64,000 nucleotides of DNA from Aaosphaeria pasadenensis (Eukaryota; Ascomycota; Dothideomycetes; Pleosporales). Location of the stretch: assembly GCA_022813625.1 (NCBI GenBank), contig JAKLMB010000011.1, forward strand, positions 310,001-374,000. Reading direction: 5' to 3'. Made by a program: the position numbers and the translations under genes. Below the pieces are notes generated by a model. It did no database searches. It was not told the DNA's origin and saw only the letters and a program-made list of their open reading frames with translations. Numbering within the stretch: the first letter of the stretch is position 1; every line of letters begins with the position of its first letter. Of the stretch, positions 1 to 10,217 are shown one piece after another.

Positions 1-1044
1 CTTTGGCGTGGTTGGATTTGAACTTGTTGAGGGCGATGGAGGCGCGGGCGTGGCTGAGGTGGGTTTCCTGGGTGGTGGGTTAGGAAAACGGAAGGATATG
101 GGGTGTGAGGGGATTGTTACGTACCACGATGGAAGGATCCTGCGTGTGAGCCGACATGATTCTGTGGGCGTACTTCTTGACCTTGCCGTCGACGTCCTTG
201 CCCTCCGTATGCTTCTTCGCCCGCACGGCAGCGAGCTCCAGCAGCGCGCCAATCGCCACGGGATTCGTCCTCAAATCGCCAGGCCCGACAGGCTTGCCCC
301 CGAGATGCGCCTTCTCCTCCATCAAATCGATGACCTGCTCCGCATAGCCCAACGCCTTCTTCGTCTCCGCGGCACCCCACTCGGCATCCAGCGCCTTCTC
401 GTGAAAGCCCGTGAACACCCTCAACACGATCTCCTCATCGCGTAACCGCAGACCGGTCTTGTCCGCCCTCTGGAGCGCCTTCAGCACGAGGTGCTGCATG
501 CCCGCATTGTTCAGCGACCGAATGATCATGCACTTCCTCGCGGGGCTCAGGTGCAGCGAAGCGTCCTCGAAGCCCTCCAGCATGCGGAGCACGTTCTCCC
601 AGTCCTCGGGCGTCTCGCTGGAGTCCACGATCGTCTTGATGGTGCCCCATTTGGAGGGCGTGTCCGTCCGTTGGTTGATGTGCTCGAGCGGCAGCGTCAC
701 GTCGCCCAGTGTGATTTCCACGGATTCGGCCTCCAGGCGCGCCGTGTTGGACGGCCGGAAGACGAGCTTGCGCTGGTCTGGGGACAGCTGTGCGGGGAGG
801 AGGACCTTGGAGTTGAGTTTTGCGAGGGCGGCGCCGAGGTCTTCAGAGGAGGGTTCGAGGAAGGAGGGTAGGGAGCCTGTAGGTGGTTGTTAGGAATTGC
901 GGTTTTTGGGGGGGAATTGAGGTATTGCTTGCCCTTTCGTAGCGGACTGCATTGCGAGAATGCTCTGTGGGGGCAATTTAGTGCGTAGGCTGGCCTGGAG
1001 GTGGTTTTGAGCGCTGCCGAGCAGCCTCGCCGTATTGAATGCAT
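1..1044 (-). CDS. Putative mitochondrial protein of unknown function (3' part outside the window)
   Basis: Three exons are visible on the minus strand: 1044-933, 876-125 and 67 to the window edge, so the C-terminus is missing and about 310 residues remain. The first 40 residues are rich in Arg, Ser and Ala with no acidic residue, like a mitochondrial presequence. The rest is soluble and probably helical. No family was recognised with confidence. The intron at 932-877 begins with GC rather than GT; it has a CTAAC branch site and a CAG acceptor, and removing it restores one continuous frame. The intron at 124-68 is a normal GTACGT...CTAAC...CAG intron. The gene diverges from NAA38 across about 230 nt. 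The existence of the gene is well supported by frame continuity; the mitochondrial location is inferred only from composition. Confidence 0.7.
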
Positions 1045-1271
1045 GATGTGATGTGGGCGAACTTTTTGTGAGGTTCTGCGGAGTTTGATACGGAGGTTTA
1101 CTGGGCTAACGCAAATGGGACAAACACGCCAAGACCCTGGAGTGACATCTCCACTATGGGTTGGGGTTGCCCATCGTTTTACACACTTTACATGATTGTA
1201 CGATTAGACAAAATCGTTCGATAATTTCTTCGCGAGTATCTCTGAGATCACAAAAAACTGTATGAGCAGCC

Positions 1272-1723
1272 ATGGACAAGACTGAGGCCAGCGTGTACCT
1301 ATCACAATTCATCGGGAAGAATCTCCGAATTCATACCTCTGACAACCGCATATTCGGCGGACAAATGAAATGCACAGACAAAGTAAGTTGAAACTTTGGG
1401 TCATATGGGAATACTATGATGGAGTCATACTCCTCACGACGGCTCTCTCCATAGGCATTCAGATTTCAATCTCCTAACCCCTTCATCTTCCATGGTTTTC
1501 GACTAACACGGCCCAGGACCGCAATATCATACTGGCACTTACGTATGAGTATCGAGCACCGCCTCCTGAGACCATCAAGAAGGCTGTTGAGGAGAGTGGA
1601 AATCCATCGACGCCTGTGAGCTGGAACAGCCGCTATGTGGGTCTCGTCGTCGTCCCCGGTGCTCACGTCAAGAAGATTGAGTTCGAAGAGAGTGGCTATG
1701 GGAAGAGCAATGTCGTGCTATGA
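1272..1723 (+). CDS. NAA38: N-alpha-acetyltransferase 38, NatC auxiliary subunit (Sm-like)
   Basis: Two exons, 1272-1382 and 1517-1723, encode 105 residues. The 134-nt intron has a GTAAGT donor and a GACTAAC branch site close to its CAG acceptor. The protein is a single Sm/LSM fold. The Sm1 part (about residues 12-45) carries the NRIFGGQMKCTDKDRNIIL core, which is characteristic of the Mak31/LSMD1 group rather than canonical Lsm proteins. The Sm2 part follows (RYVGLVVVPGAHVKKIE). In yeast and humans this subunit joins Naa30 and Naa35 in NatC, which acetylates N-termini such as Met-Leu and Met-Ile co-translationally. The insertion between Sm1 and Sm2 (about residues 50-75) is longer than in canonical Sm proteins. 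A specialised Lsm protein is the only real alternative. Confidence 0.82.
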
Positions 1724-2302
1724 AGACATATCAGATACGCTGGAAGTATCTTATCGACACCCGCTGTGCCCATGCATGAGAACGGAGACGGCGCCTGGGA
1801 GAGAACGATTCCTCACGTGATGCTGCTGGAGCATCACAAGCGCCGTCTCCGTAGGAAGTACATTGATTTGCATCGGTCGCCATTTCTGAGAAAGAAATTC
1901 TTCGCAACACAAAGAACTCGATCGTTTTCTGTTCTTGCAGAAATGGTTGGGATCAGTCACACGCAATCTGGCTTCGGCATGTGAGCAGCCTTCTGCCAAA
2001 GACGTTCCGTTCTTTTGGATCCCAATCATCGCATGAGACCAAGATTGGCTACATTCTAGACAATATCGCGGCTTACTGGCTCACAGAATATTGAAATACA
2101 ATAGTCGAATGTTGAGCTGGGTAATTTACAGTCATACATGAACCACAAGACACTTGCAATGTTGAGGTTCAACAATCAATACCTCTGTGTATATAAAACC
2201 TGCATTTCCCTTGTATCGACTCCCTTGACCCCCATACCATTCTCAGTGAAAGAAAGCATCAACTCAGATCAACCTACTGCAACTCTTCACAGACCCACGA
2301 AA
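1724..2302. other. Intergenic region upstream of the 2EXR-like gene
   Basis: No gene is supported here. Short open frames on both strands show no recognisable domain or splice continuity. The right end should hold the 3' end of the NAA38 transcript and the promoter of the next gene, including a TATA-like element near 2190. Confidence 0.6.
2190..2198 (+). promoter_or_regulatory. TATA-box-like element
   Basis: The string TATATAAAA lies about 105 nt before the ATG at 2303 and is followed by a C/T-rich then A/C-rich leader, as expected for a fungal core promoter. It supports choosing the ATG at 2303 over an in-frame upstream ATG at 2138, which lies before the TATA element. Confidence 0.45.
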
Positions 2303-3013
2303 ATGTTGTCTACACCTCAACACTCCAATGAGTCGTCCCAACCACTCCCGCCTACGCCATGCCTAACGCCTTGCCGATACCACCCCAAGAAACCATGCAA
2401 AGTACGACCAGTGCAGACATCGAGATTGCTTTCGATACCCAGAGAGCTGCGCTTTAAGATCTGGGCCGAAGTCGCCCTCCCCCAGGCCGATAACCAGTCA
2501 TCGCCTGTGTACCAATGGTACGACAACAAGGACCGAGCCGACCAAAGATTCCTCGACAGAGCCATAACAGCACAATGGACATTATCTCTCACCACGGTCT
2601 GCGTGCAAATGAAAAACGAAATACTGGATCTGCATCGTCAACTCAACACAATCACGCTTATCGCTATGAGCGACATCCAACTGTTCTCAAAACTCTTGAA
2701 GTTTTCAGACGCCAACTCAGATGACATCTCCGACATTCCGTTCATGCAGCTCAATAAAAATAATGTACAAATGCTGCATTCGGTGCTGGAAATCCGTAAT
2801 GGGATGAATCCGCCACGAGTTTTGGCCCAGCGATACTTCCCTATTATGCTTAGTCACCGCTATTGGACAACCACCACCCTAGCCTGGAAGGTGTGTGACT
2901 CGACACCAGTCATACAATCCCAACCAAACGACAATCGGATTCTCCATTCTTTCAACACAACGCCCACTTCCGAAAATCACCAAAAAGAAAACTCGGACAA
3001 GAATTCAAAGTGA
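2303..3013 (+). CDS. 2EXR/F-box-like domain protein
   Basis: A 236-residue open frame without a clear intron. After a Pro/Ser/Thr-rich N-terminus comes the motif LLSIPRELRFKIWAEVAL, the signature of the 2EXR or F-box-like helix pair that is very common in filamentous ascomycete proteins of unknown role. No C-terminal partner domain is recognised. The frame is open from 2138, but the ATG at 2303 lies behind a TATA-like element and gives the usual short N-terminus. The last 40 residues are Asn/Gln/Ser-rich and overlap what looks like the 5' leader of the next gene, so the true C-terminus may be shorter if an unseen intron or early poly(A) site exists. Confidence 0.6.
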   Translation: MLSTPQHSNESSQPLPPTPCLTPCRYHPKKPCKVRPVQTSRLLSIPRELRFKIWAEVALPQADNQSSPVYQWYDNKDRADQRFLDRAITAQWTLSLTTVCVQMKNEILDLHRQLNTITLIAMSDIQLFSKLLKFSDANSDDISDIPFMQLNKNNVQMLHSVLEIRNGMNPPRVLAQRYFPIMLSHRYWTTTTLAWKVCDSTPVIQSQPNDNRILHSFNTTPTSENHQKENSDKNSK

Positions 3014-3015
3014 TC

Positions 3016-4089
3016 ATGCCAACATCAATGCAAAAGAATCTTCACGGAAAAACCGTCCTCATAACCGGCGCGTCCTCCGGCATCGGGCGAAGCACTGCAT
3101 TCGAATTCGCCCGTACCAGTCCTTCCGACCTCAAACTTGTCCTAACAGCACGGCGGATCGACCGTTTGCATCAAATTGCCGAAGAAATTCAAAAAGAAGT
3201 GGGCGCCGGCGTCAAAATTCACAGCGTAAAATTGGATGTCAGCAAGCCAGACGAAGTTAGTTCTTTGATAGAAAGTCTTCCCGCACAATTTAGAGGAATC
3301 GATGTTTTGGTTAACAATGCGTGAGTATGATCCACCTCTTTGTTGCAATTCCCGTTTCGCTGACGTTGTGTGACTTGTAGTGGGTTCATGTCTGGCGTTG
3401 AACGACCTCCGGATGTCCCTCATCAAGTGATTCAAGATGTATATGCAACGAATGTCACGGGTGTTATCAACATGACGCAAGCTGTTCTTTCTGTATTCAA
3501 AGCTAGGCCAGATGGTGGGAGAGGTGATATCATAATGTTGGGGAGTATCGCTGGGCGAGAACCTTACCCTGGTGGGACAGTAAGTCGCTCTTCAGCTAAC
3601 GACCTATACATGTACTGATAGCATTACAGATTTACTGCTCGAGCAAAGCTGCTGTTAGATCTTTCACAGATGCTTTGCGGAAGGAACTCATCGCCACTCG
3701 CATCCGTGTCATGACGGTTGATCCTGGACAAGTTCTTACTGTAGGTTCATGTTTGCATACCGTGCATCATTATGCTCATCGATTGATACAGGAATTTAAT
3801 GATATTCGATATCGTGGAGACAAGGAAAAGGCAGATGCTGTTTATGCGTAAGCATGGATTCCTTCGGATTGAAAGCTACTTGCAGACTGACCAGACCACA
3901 GCGGGTGCGATCCTTTGACTGCAGACGACATTGCCGAAATTATTGTTTTTGCAGCTGGTAGACGCGAGAATGTGGTTGTGGCAGACACATTGGTGTTCCC
4001 CAGTCACCAGGTAAGGTATCTCCTTCAGGTTAGGGAGACGAAACTGACGTTGCCAGGCTTCACCTTTCCATGTTCATCGCCACTTTTAG
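3016..4089 (+). CDS. Classical short-chain dehydrogenase, YMR226C-like (NADP-dependent 3-hydroxy acid type)
   Basis: Six exons, 3016-3320, 3381-3579, 3630-3740, 3792-3847, 3902-4010 and 4057-4089, encode 270 residues; every join keeps frame. The cofactor motif TGASSGIG lies near residues 18-25, NNAG follows at the first exon junction, a catalytic Ser occurs in MLGSIAG, and YCSSK gives the YxxxK pair. The TARR after the second strand suits NADP(H). This matches the yeast YMR226C group, which oxidises L-allo-threonine, serine and related 3-hydroxy acids; the real substrate is unknown. The protein lacks a signal peptide and is probably cytosolic. The start codon follows the stop codon of the preceding gene by only 2 nt, so its promoter and leader must lie inside that gene. 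The introns are 46-60 nt. Confidence 0.9.
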
Positions 4090-5299
4090 AGGGAATGATG
4101 TGCTTTCACTTATGAAAGAAACATACATTTTGAGATACTGCTATTTCCAATGTGATTGGAGATCCTCGTAGTGACAAATGTGAATATTGATCATTATGTT
4201 TACTTTATGCTCTGTAGGAATGGTACTGAAGGGGTTACAGATTGCGCATTTCAGATAAAGTGACTCACATCAATATCCTTTTTCACCTCATTATTGCCAA
4301 GTGACATCGTCTCATTCCCTTCACGATATCTCCATTTCTTCCCATTGCCTTCTTGAACCAAAACACATCGAAAGGTCATGTGCAGCATCTGACAATCCCT
4401 CAACTCTTCCTGTTGGTACCAGAAACCCCAGATCCAGTGCCACAAATAAAACTGCTGACCATCGTGGCACTCTTGGTACACTTCGAATATGGTGTCTTGG
4501 AACCCTAGACTCAAAGATCAGAAAAGACAAAAGCAATTCGGGAGGATGAAAGGTCAACGGTGAGCTTTTGGTCGCATGCGGGGTCTTCGGTGGAAATTGG
4601 CAACCGTCTTGGATATACCACGGAGAGGATGAATATCATCGAGAGCATCAGCGTTAGCTGGCTTGCCCGCCAAACACAAAAGTATTCTCGATTGTGGAGA
4701 ATGGAACTATGGCGACTGGGTCGATGAAAGCAAATTTTAGGTTTAAAATTACGCCCTAGTGGGAGTTGATTGAGCAAGTATTGACTTCTCGTGGCTAGAT
4801 GTTGGTTTGTAGAAGTTAGAGCTGGCCATAGTATTCGTAACAAGTGTCTTCGATCAAGGCTAAAGGATGCGACGGCTTTGTTCGGTAGTGGCCGAGTCTC
4901 ATTAGGTAGCTTCTGAGGCACCAAGACAGGCACTTATTCATTGTGTTGTAGTACCTGTTTTGTATAGGTAAGCAATCGGTGTGGCTGTTAATTGCTATTC
5001 TCTCTGACTTTGCGCACAAAAGAACGTAGCAAGGGCTATCAACTTTGAGTAATAAGCAACTGTCCGGCCCATATTTTTACAAATAAGATGAAAGAGGTAG
5101 GATACGCACTACAGCTAAAACCTGAGGCTATTTCACGACACAAGAGCAAAAAATGATGTAGAAGTAAATGATATAAATTAAGATATTACTCATACTGTCA
5201 CGTTCCTTGTAATCATGTAGATACATCTAACCATAGACGGCCGCTAATATAGTTCGAGGATGTAAAATGCATATGAAGCCCATAATGTCTTCGTCTCTT
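4090..5299. other. Intergenic region between convergent genes
   Basis: About 1.2 kb separates the 3' ends of the dehydrogenase and the BTB gene. Short open frames on both strands (up to 140 codons, 4511-4933 minus) have no recognisable domain, and splicing does not join them into anything longer. The right half is A/T-rich. No gene is supported. Confidence 0.6.
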
Positions 5300-6400
5300 T
5301 CAACCTATCGAGAGATAGGTGACGGTTTTGAGGTCGGTAAGTTCTATGCCCCAATCATCCAAACAAAGGTCCTCCACCACGCTCTCCAATGCATTCTTCA
5401 AATCCCACGATGAGAGACTTGCTGGTCTAAAATATCCATGGCCGCAATTCCGAGCGTCGACCCCGATTTCATGCGTATATCGAGCAGACGCAATGAGATC
5501 TGTGACCATTCGTATTGAACTCTCAAGATGATCAGGTGCGGCATAATCACCAAGCTTCAAGTCCCGGGTAAGAAATGTAGCGTGCCCAAAAACTAAGGAC
5601 CTTAGCATAATGAACTCAAGGTTCTTGCTTGTCTCCGTGTCTGTATTGTCTATTAGGCGTTTTTGAAATTTGGCGAAGCCTTCCTCGATAATCTTAAAGC
5701 CAGCTTCGCGTTGGGTGTTGATAGCTTCTTCACAGACCAGTTAGCTTCAGGAATCTGCTCGACTAGAATACTACGTACCGATGACTCTATACGGAAGTAA
5801 AATTTCCTCGTTCGCCGGATCTATGGATTTAGTGGCACACTGCTGGGCAAGCCCTGAAAGTTTCTTGAAACTGTCTTTCATCTCAAACACCCATGCAATC
5901 CACAACCACATCATCAATGTATTGTCAAAGCTATCAGGGAGCCCTTGTGAATCTTTCAGTCTTTCGAACCACGAAATTGCTCGAGGAGCCACTGACTCAT
6001 GCCAGAAGTACTTGTCAACAAGTTTAGCGACGTTGTACAAAGTCGGAAGATCAACATCATCAGGCACCTGGACATCGCTGCTGTATAACATGCCAAGTAT
6101 GATTTGCATCGCCGATGGATCATCGTCCGGGTCTAAGAGCTGAATTGCAGCAAAGCCATGTTCTTTCAAGTCGTGGGCCTCCTTGAAACGGATGCCATCA
6201 AACATGGCCCGAAAGTAACTGGAGGACGACATGAGCTTCTCCGAAGATGCCCTCAAACGAAACTCTTTTACGATAACTTTGGTATTTCCGAAGGTGAAGT
6301 TGGGCGAGACATCCAGATCTGGTGGGGTGGTCGCAGTGTTCGCGAGGAGGACAAGCTCGACATCCGAATTGGAACCGTAATCGATAGTTATAGTTGCCAT
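5300..6400 (-). CDS. BTB/POZ domain protein
   Basis: Two exons, 6400-5779 and 5727-5300, encode 349 residues. The 51-nt intron has a GTACGT donor and a GCTAAC branch. Residues about 25-130 fit a fungal BTB/POZ fold: a strand with a hydrophobic core, then LRASSEKLMSSSSYFRAMFDGIRFKE, the typical segment in which a pre-formed domain closes and the dimer interface begins. The C-terminal 200 residues are helical and unassigned. BTB domains usually mediate dimerisation or bind Cul3, but nothing here indicates which. The N-terminus is acidic and short. The architecture (N-terminal BTB plus an orphan tail) is a large, expanded family in Dothideomycetes and Eurotiomycetes. The function is unknown. Confidence 0.8.
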
Positions 6401-7670
6401 CTTGAATGACAGGCTCTGGTTTCTTGTAAAGTTGTAGGTGAGTTAATTGCAAGTAGGTATTTTAAGTACGTAGATATTCGTAGATCTAAGTGAAGACTTC
6501 CCGCGTGACCCTAACAGCACCCAACGAAGAACGTCAGCCTAAACAGGGCAGGCGTGACTAGACCTTCGCTTGGTCTGTAGGACAGGAATGTGAATACATT
6601 GTCTCCGTAGACCAGAGAGATTTGAGCGATTGCCAGTGATTCACTCTGATAGTGAAGAATCTATGCAATACAAATGATCTGTGCGCTTCAGACAGATCTG
6701 GTGCCAAGCCATTTGCCAGGGTTCAATATAACAATCTCTAATTACAGCAGTACTACTGCTACGTAGTACAGTTTCGCAAACAATGGACAGAGTACTATAT
6801 TGGAAACCAAAAGCTCTCTACGTCCTTAAATTTTCCACTTACGAAAAGGCGATCACACACCAGGCTCGCTTTTTACACCAGATACTACTCGAAATGAAGA
6901 GAACTATCAAAAGCTTCAGAGTTGAGCCAAACCAACGCCAAAGAAATTTGACAGATACTGCGCCTACTGTGTATAAAAAATGCATGCTCCGTTAATAACA
7001 ACTCCCATAAACAATGATGAGCCAGCTGTTGACAGTTTTCATTCCCATGGACTGCTCCGAAGTGACGACTCTCGATGTTTGCATGGAGCTTAGGGCTTCC
7101 GCCTCTCATTTTTCGAATGTCATCTTTTAGCGGGTTGTGATAACCCAACCATGAGTCGTAGCAGCGTCATGACAATGATGGATTTAGATCCTACTTGATA
7201 GGAACGATTGCATGGGTAATTATCATTTACACAGTGCTCATTTCCATGTAAAAGTTGTTTTAATCCTAGGCAGGTCAAACGTTCACACTGGGGCCTCGAG
7301 TAAACTGTCTGTCCTGGTTAGAGCAAGAGGGGAACCGAGTTGTTCAGAAAGGACACGGCATAATGCGAGCAATATTCTCTCTACTTTTTAGACTTCGTGG
7401 TCGTGCATTTATATAGAGCGATGACTCCTTTAATACATCTGCTGACATTCCTAGTCCAGGGACTGCACAACAAAAGGATTGGCAGTCTCATTCCCAATGC
7501 GCATGTCTTTGTTGTAAGGTACGTATAGGCTTTATACTTCTTTGTGTCACTTGCAATTCACATTTTCGTTTGTTGTCCTAGCTTTTCAACAACTATGATA
7601 TTATTGTCTGAGCCAACTACTTGCATTGACTTAGGCAAGCCCTCCAGATAGGCGTATAGAACCAGTGATC
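6401..7670. other. Intergenic region between two minus-strand genes
   Basis: About 1.27 kb with no supported gene. It must contain the promoter of the BTB gene near its left end and the 3' region of the acidic-tail gene at the right. The open frames present (70-87 codons) look random. Confidence 0.6.
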
Positions 7671-8357
7671 CTAATCGACATAATCGGGATCATTGGGATC
7701 ATCGCCATCATCGGTATCGTCGGTGAAGTAGCTTTCATCGATATCCTCGATATCCTCATCGACATCCCCCTCAGCATCCTCATCGGTATCCTCATCGGTA
7801 TCCCCCTCAGCATCCTCATCGGTATCCCCCTCAGCATCCTCATCGGTATCCTCATCGGTATCCTCCACTTCATGCACTGGCTTCCTTTCGTATTTCGCAT
7901 CGAGATTCCTGCACAACTTCTCGACATTGACTTCATCCATCAAATCCAGCACACGAATCCTCGCATCCTCAATATCCATAGGCCTGCTATTGTACCTTTT
8001 GGCCAAGGCTTTCAGCTGCTTATAGAGTTTCTCCATCGCACTAAACGTAATATCCATTCGATCATGATTATCGAAATACCAATCGTTAACATCGTCCCAC
8101 TCACCCTTGCGATCCCGATTCTTAACGAAACAGGTGAAGATGTTGATCAGGGCATAGCCTAGCATATTGGTGCGCTTGTGGTATAGCTCCTCATGGTCTT
8201 CCCTATGATTCAAGAGCCTGATTTCTTCTGAGTAGGCGAACATAGAGTCTCCGGGAGACTCCCACTTCCGGGCGTATTCAATTAGGGACTGAAAGACATT
8301 CTTCATGCTGGACCTGTAGCTATTTTGCTCGGCATATTCCTCTTTACGTGGAGCCAT
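7671..8357 (-). CDS. Unknown protein with acidic DTDEDAEG repeat tail
   Basis: A single-exon frame of 228 residues. The N-terminal 160 residues are charged and helical, with no family recognised. The C-terminal 65 residues are almost entirely Asp, Glu, Thr and Gly, built from octapeptides of the type DTDEDAEG, with shorter DTDE units. The repeats match a DNA tandem array at about 7745-7865. Extended acidic tails of this kind occur in histone- or RNA-associated proteins, but nothing else supports such a role. It begins with MAPRKEEY and its ATG is the first in frame. It may be species-restricted. Confidence 0.6.
   Translation of the reverse strand: MAPRKEEYAEQNSYRSSMKNVFQSLIEYARKWESPGDSMFAYSEEIRLLNHREDHEELYHKRTNMLGYALINIFTCFVKNRDRKGEWDDVNDWYFDNHDRMDITFSAMEKLYKQLKALAKRYNSRPMDIEDARIRVLDLMDEVNVEKLCRNLDAKYERKPVHEVEDTDEDTDEDAEGDTDEDAEGDTDEDTDEDAEGDVDEDIEDIDESYFTDDTDDGDDPNDPDYVD
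7745..7865. repeat. In-frame tandem repeat, 24-nt unit with 12-nt subunits
   Basis: Direct repeats of a roughly 24-nt unit (core CTCATCGGTATCC plus CCCTCAGCAT on the plus strand) recur about four times, mixed with the shorter 12-nt unit CCTCATCGGTAT. All units are multiples of three and keep the minus-strand frame, encoding DTDEDAEG and DTDE blocks. Copies are almost identical, which suggests slippage or unequal exchange and possible length variation between strains. Confidence 0.85.
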
Positions 8358-8731
8358 GTCTTTGGTTTGATGGCTTGTTCGATGTTTGATCGGGATTGCG
8401 TTTAGGTAGTTCTAGTTGTGTTGAAATCGGAGGTAGTAGAAAGTTGTGCTGTGTTTTGGATCGATACCACAACCTAGTTTGGCGGTATACATAATATAGG
8501 TGAGTTCTTCATTGTGCACTGCCAAGGGTATGACCTCGACAATGTTCGTGCACCAAGCATCAATTATGTACTCTTAATGTATTGTGTATTTGTCCAAAGC
8601 ATAATGCATCGCTCATTATCAATTGCGCTATTGAAACGCTTCTATCACGAATTCCTTTATTGTGTATAACCTCTTCGCCATGCTGCTTATTCATGGGCCC
8701 GTCAAAGCGGTGCAGCAATCTGAATGGACTC
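8358..8731. other. Intergenic region
   Basis: About 370 nt between the acidic-tail gene (its promoter side) and the 3' end of the farnesyl diphosphate synthase gene. No gene or clear motif is seen. Confidence 0.55.
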
Positions 8732-9835
8732 TTACTTGCTGCGCTTGTAAATCTTTTGAAGAAAGACTTCGAAGATCTCCTTCTTGAGGCCGTCCGACTC
8801 ATCGATCTTGTCAATCTTAGACCTAAGATCCGCGACACGCTCCTCCTCCCACTGCTCGTAAAACTCGGCGAGCTTCAACTCATTGTACAGCTCCTTGACC
8901 TTGGCCTCCTTTGCGGAGTTCTTCTGGCCGTAGTTGTCCTCCAGGATCTTTCGTTGCTCAGGGTTGACCTTGTTCAGTGCTTGGTTGACGAGCCATGAGC
9001 ACTTGTTGTCCTGGATATCGGTTCCGATCTTTCCCAGAACCTCGGGATCAGCGAAAGCATCGAGGTAATCATCCTGAGCCTGGAAGTACTCTCCCATTGG
9101 AATGAGGATGTCCAATGCAGTCTGGAGGTTCTTTGGTGTGGCAGCTCCAGTGTAGTGAAGGGCGAGAGCGACAGGAAGGTAGAAAGAGTAGTAGGCGGTC
9201 TTGAAGATGACAATGAAGGTGAACTTTTCAAGGCTGAAGTTGCTAAGATCCACATTGTCCTCAGGTGCGGTCAACAGATCACAGGTTTGGCCAAGCTCGG
9301 TCTGGAACGTAACCTCATGGAAAAGCTCGACCATGTCGATGTAGCTGGCCTCTTGGCGGAAATGCTTCTTGAGCAAGACATAGATGGAAGACTCGAGCAT
9401 GAAAGCATCGTTGATGGCAACCATGCCGACACCAGGGGCAAGATACCAGCAAGGGTTTCCGCGGCGTGTCTTGGAAGAGTCCATGATATCGTCAGAGACC
9501 AGGAAGAAAGCTTGCAAAAGCTCGATCATCCAGCCGAGAAGTGCGGCACGGAAGTACTCCTCAGTTCCTGGGGTGAGAGCAGATCCTCGAAGAATCGACG
9601 CAGTGTCGACGACCGACATTCCTCGGTTGCATTTTCCTCCGACAGTGTTGTAGTTCAGAGACTATATTACCAATTAGGAATTGCAAGATTTCGGAAGACA
9701 AAGACATTAGATGAATCGTACTTTAATGAACCAATCAAGTGACTGCTGGGGAAGTTTGTAGTGTTTGCAGTGAGCCTCAAGGTCCCCGACAATACGGGGC
9801 CACACGCTCTCAAAATCTTGCAGAGAAGTCGGCAT
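8732..9835 (-). CDS. ERG20: Farnesyl diphosphate synthase
   Basis: Two exons, 9835-9722 and 9661-8732, encode 347 residues, the usual family length. The enzyme condenses isopentenyl diphosphate with dimethylallyl and then geranyl diphosphate to give farnesyl diphosphate for sterols, dolichol, ubiquinone, haem A and prenylation. Both Mg2+-binding Asp-rich motifs are present: DDIMD at about 95-99, followed by the SKTRRG pair, and DDYLD at about 235-239. GGKCNRGMS near residue 46 is the conserved substrate-binding stretch. Phe-Phe upstream of the first motif is the chain-length determinant of eukaryotic FPP synthases. The start at 9835 gives the standard N-terminus; an upstream in-frame ATG at 9907 would add 24 unconserved residues. 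The protein is expected to be cytosolic. It diverges from CDC23. Confidence 0.97.
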
Positions 9836-10217
9836 TTTGAGTGAATTGCTTCGAGCTAGATAGGACTTTCTCAATGGCACTTTGTCGTTGTTCAAAACCC
9901 CTGACAAGACAATCGAGGGGTTCCATTGAGGCGGGCGGTGAGCTGGGATATAGAAAATCGGCCGGAAATCGGTGAAACTATCTGCCGATTGGCTATTGCC
10001 CCGCTACCCTTTGTTTAGGAAGCCAAGCCGCATCCGACGCGCTGGTTGTTGTTGCTACTAACTACAACATCGCGAAGCGAACCATTTGACTTATCGGATT
10101 CTGGTTCCCGTTGTGAAGTCCTCCAAATAATACCCTCATTGATTTCAAATCAATCGTTAGGTGGACATCTTCCGACAGGGGCAGTTGGCCCATAGTTTAC
10201 ATCAGACCGACACCAAA
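9836..10217. promoter_or_regulatory. Bidirectional promoter region between ERG20 and CDC23
   Basis: Some 380 nt separate the two divergent starts. A CCAAT pentamer on the minus strand (plus-strand ATTGG at about 9988-9992) sits some 155 nt before the ERG20 start, in the usual range for CCAAT-binding complex sites. No TATA box is obvious for either gene. The region is inferred to be a promoter from gene orientation only. Confidence 0.5.

Noticed and set aside
2138..2302. An in-frame upstream ATG for the first 2EXR-like protein
   Set aside because: A TATA-like element lies between it and the ATG at 2303, and the added 55 residues look like translated leader.
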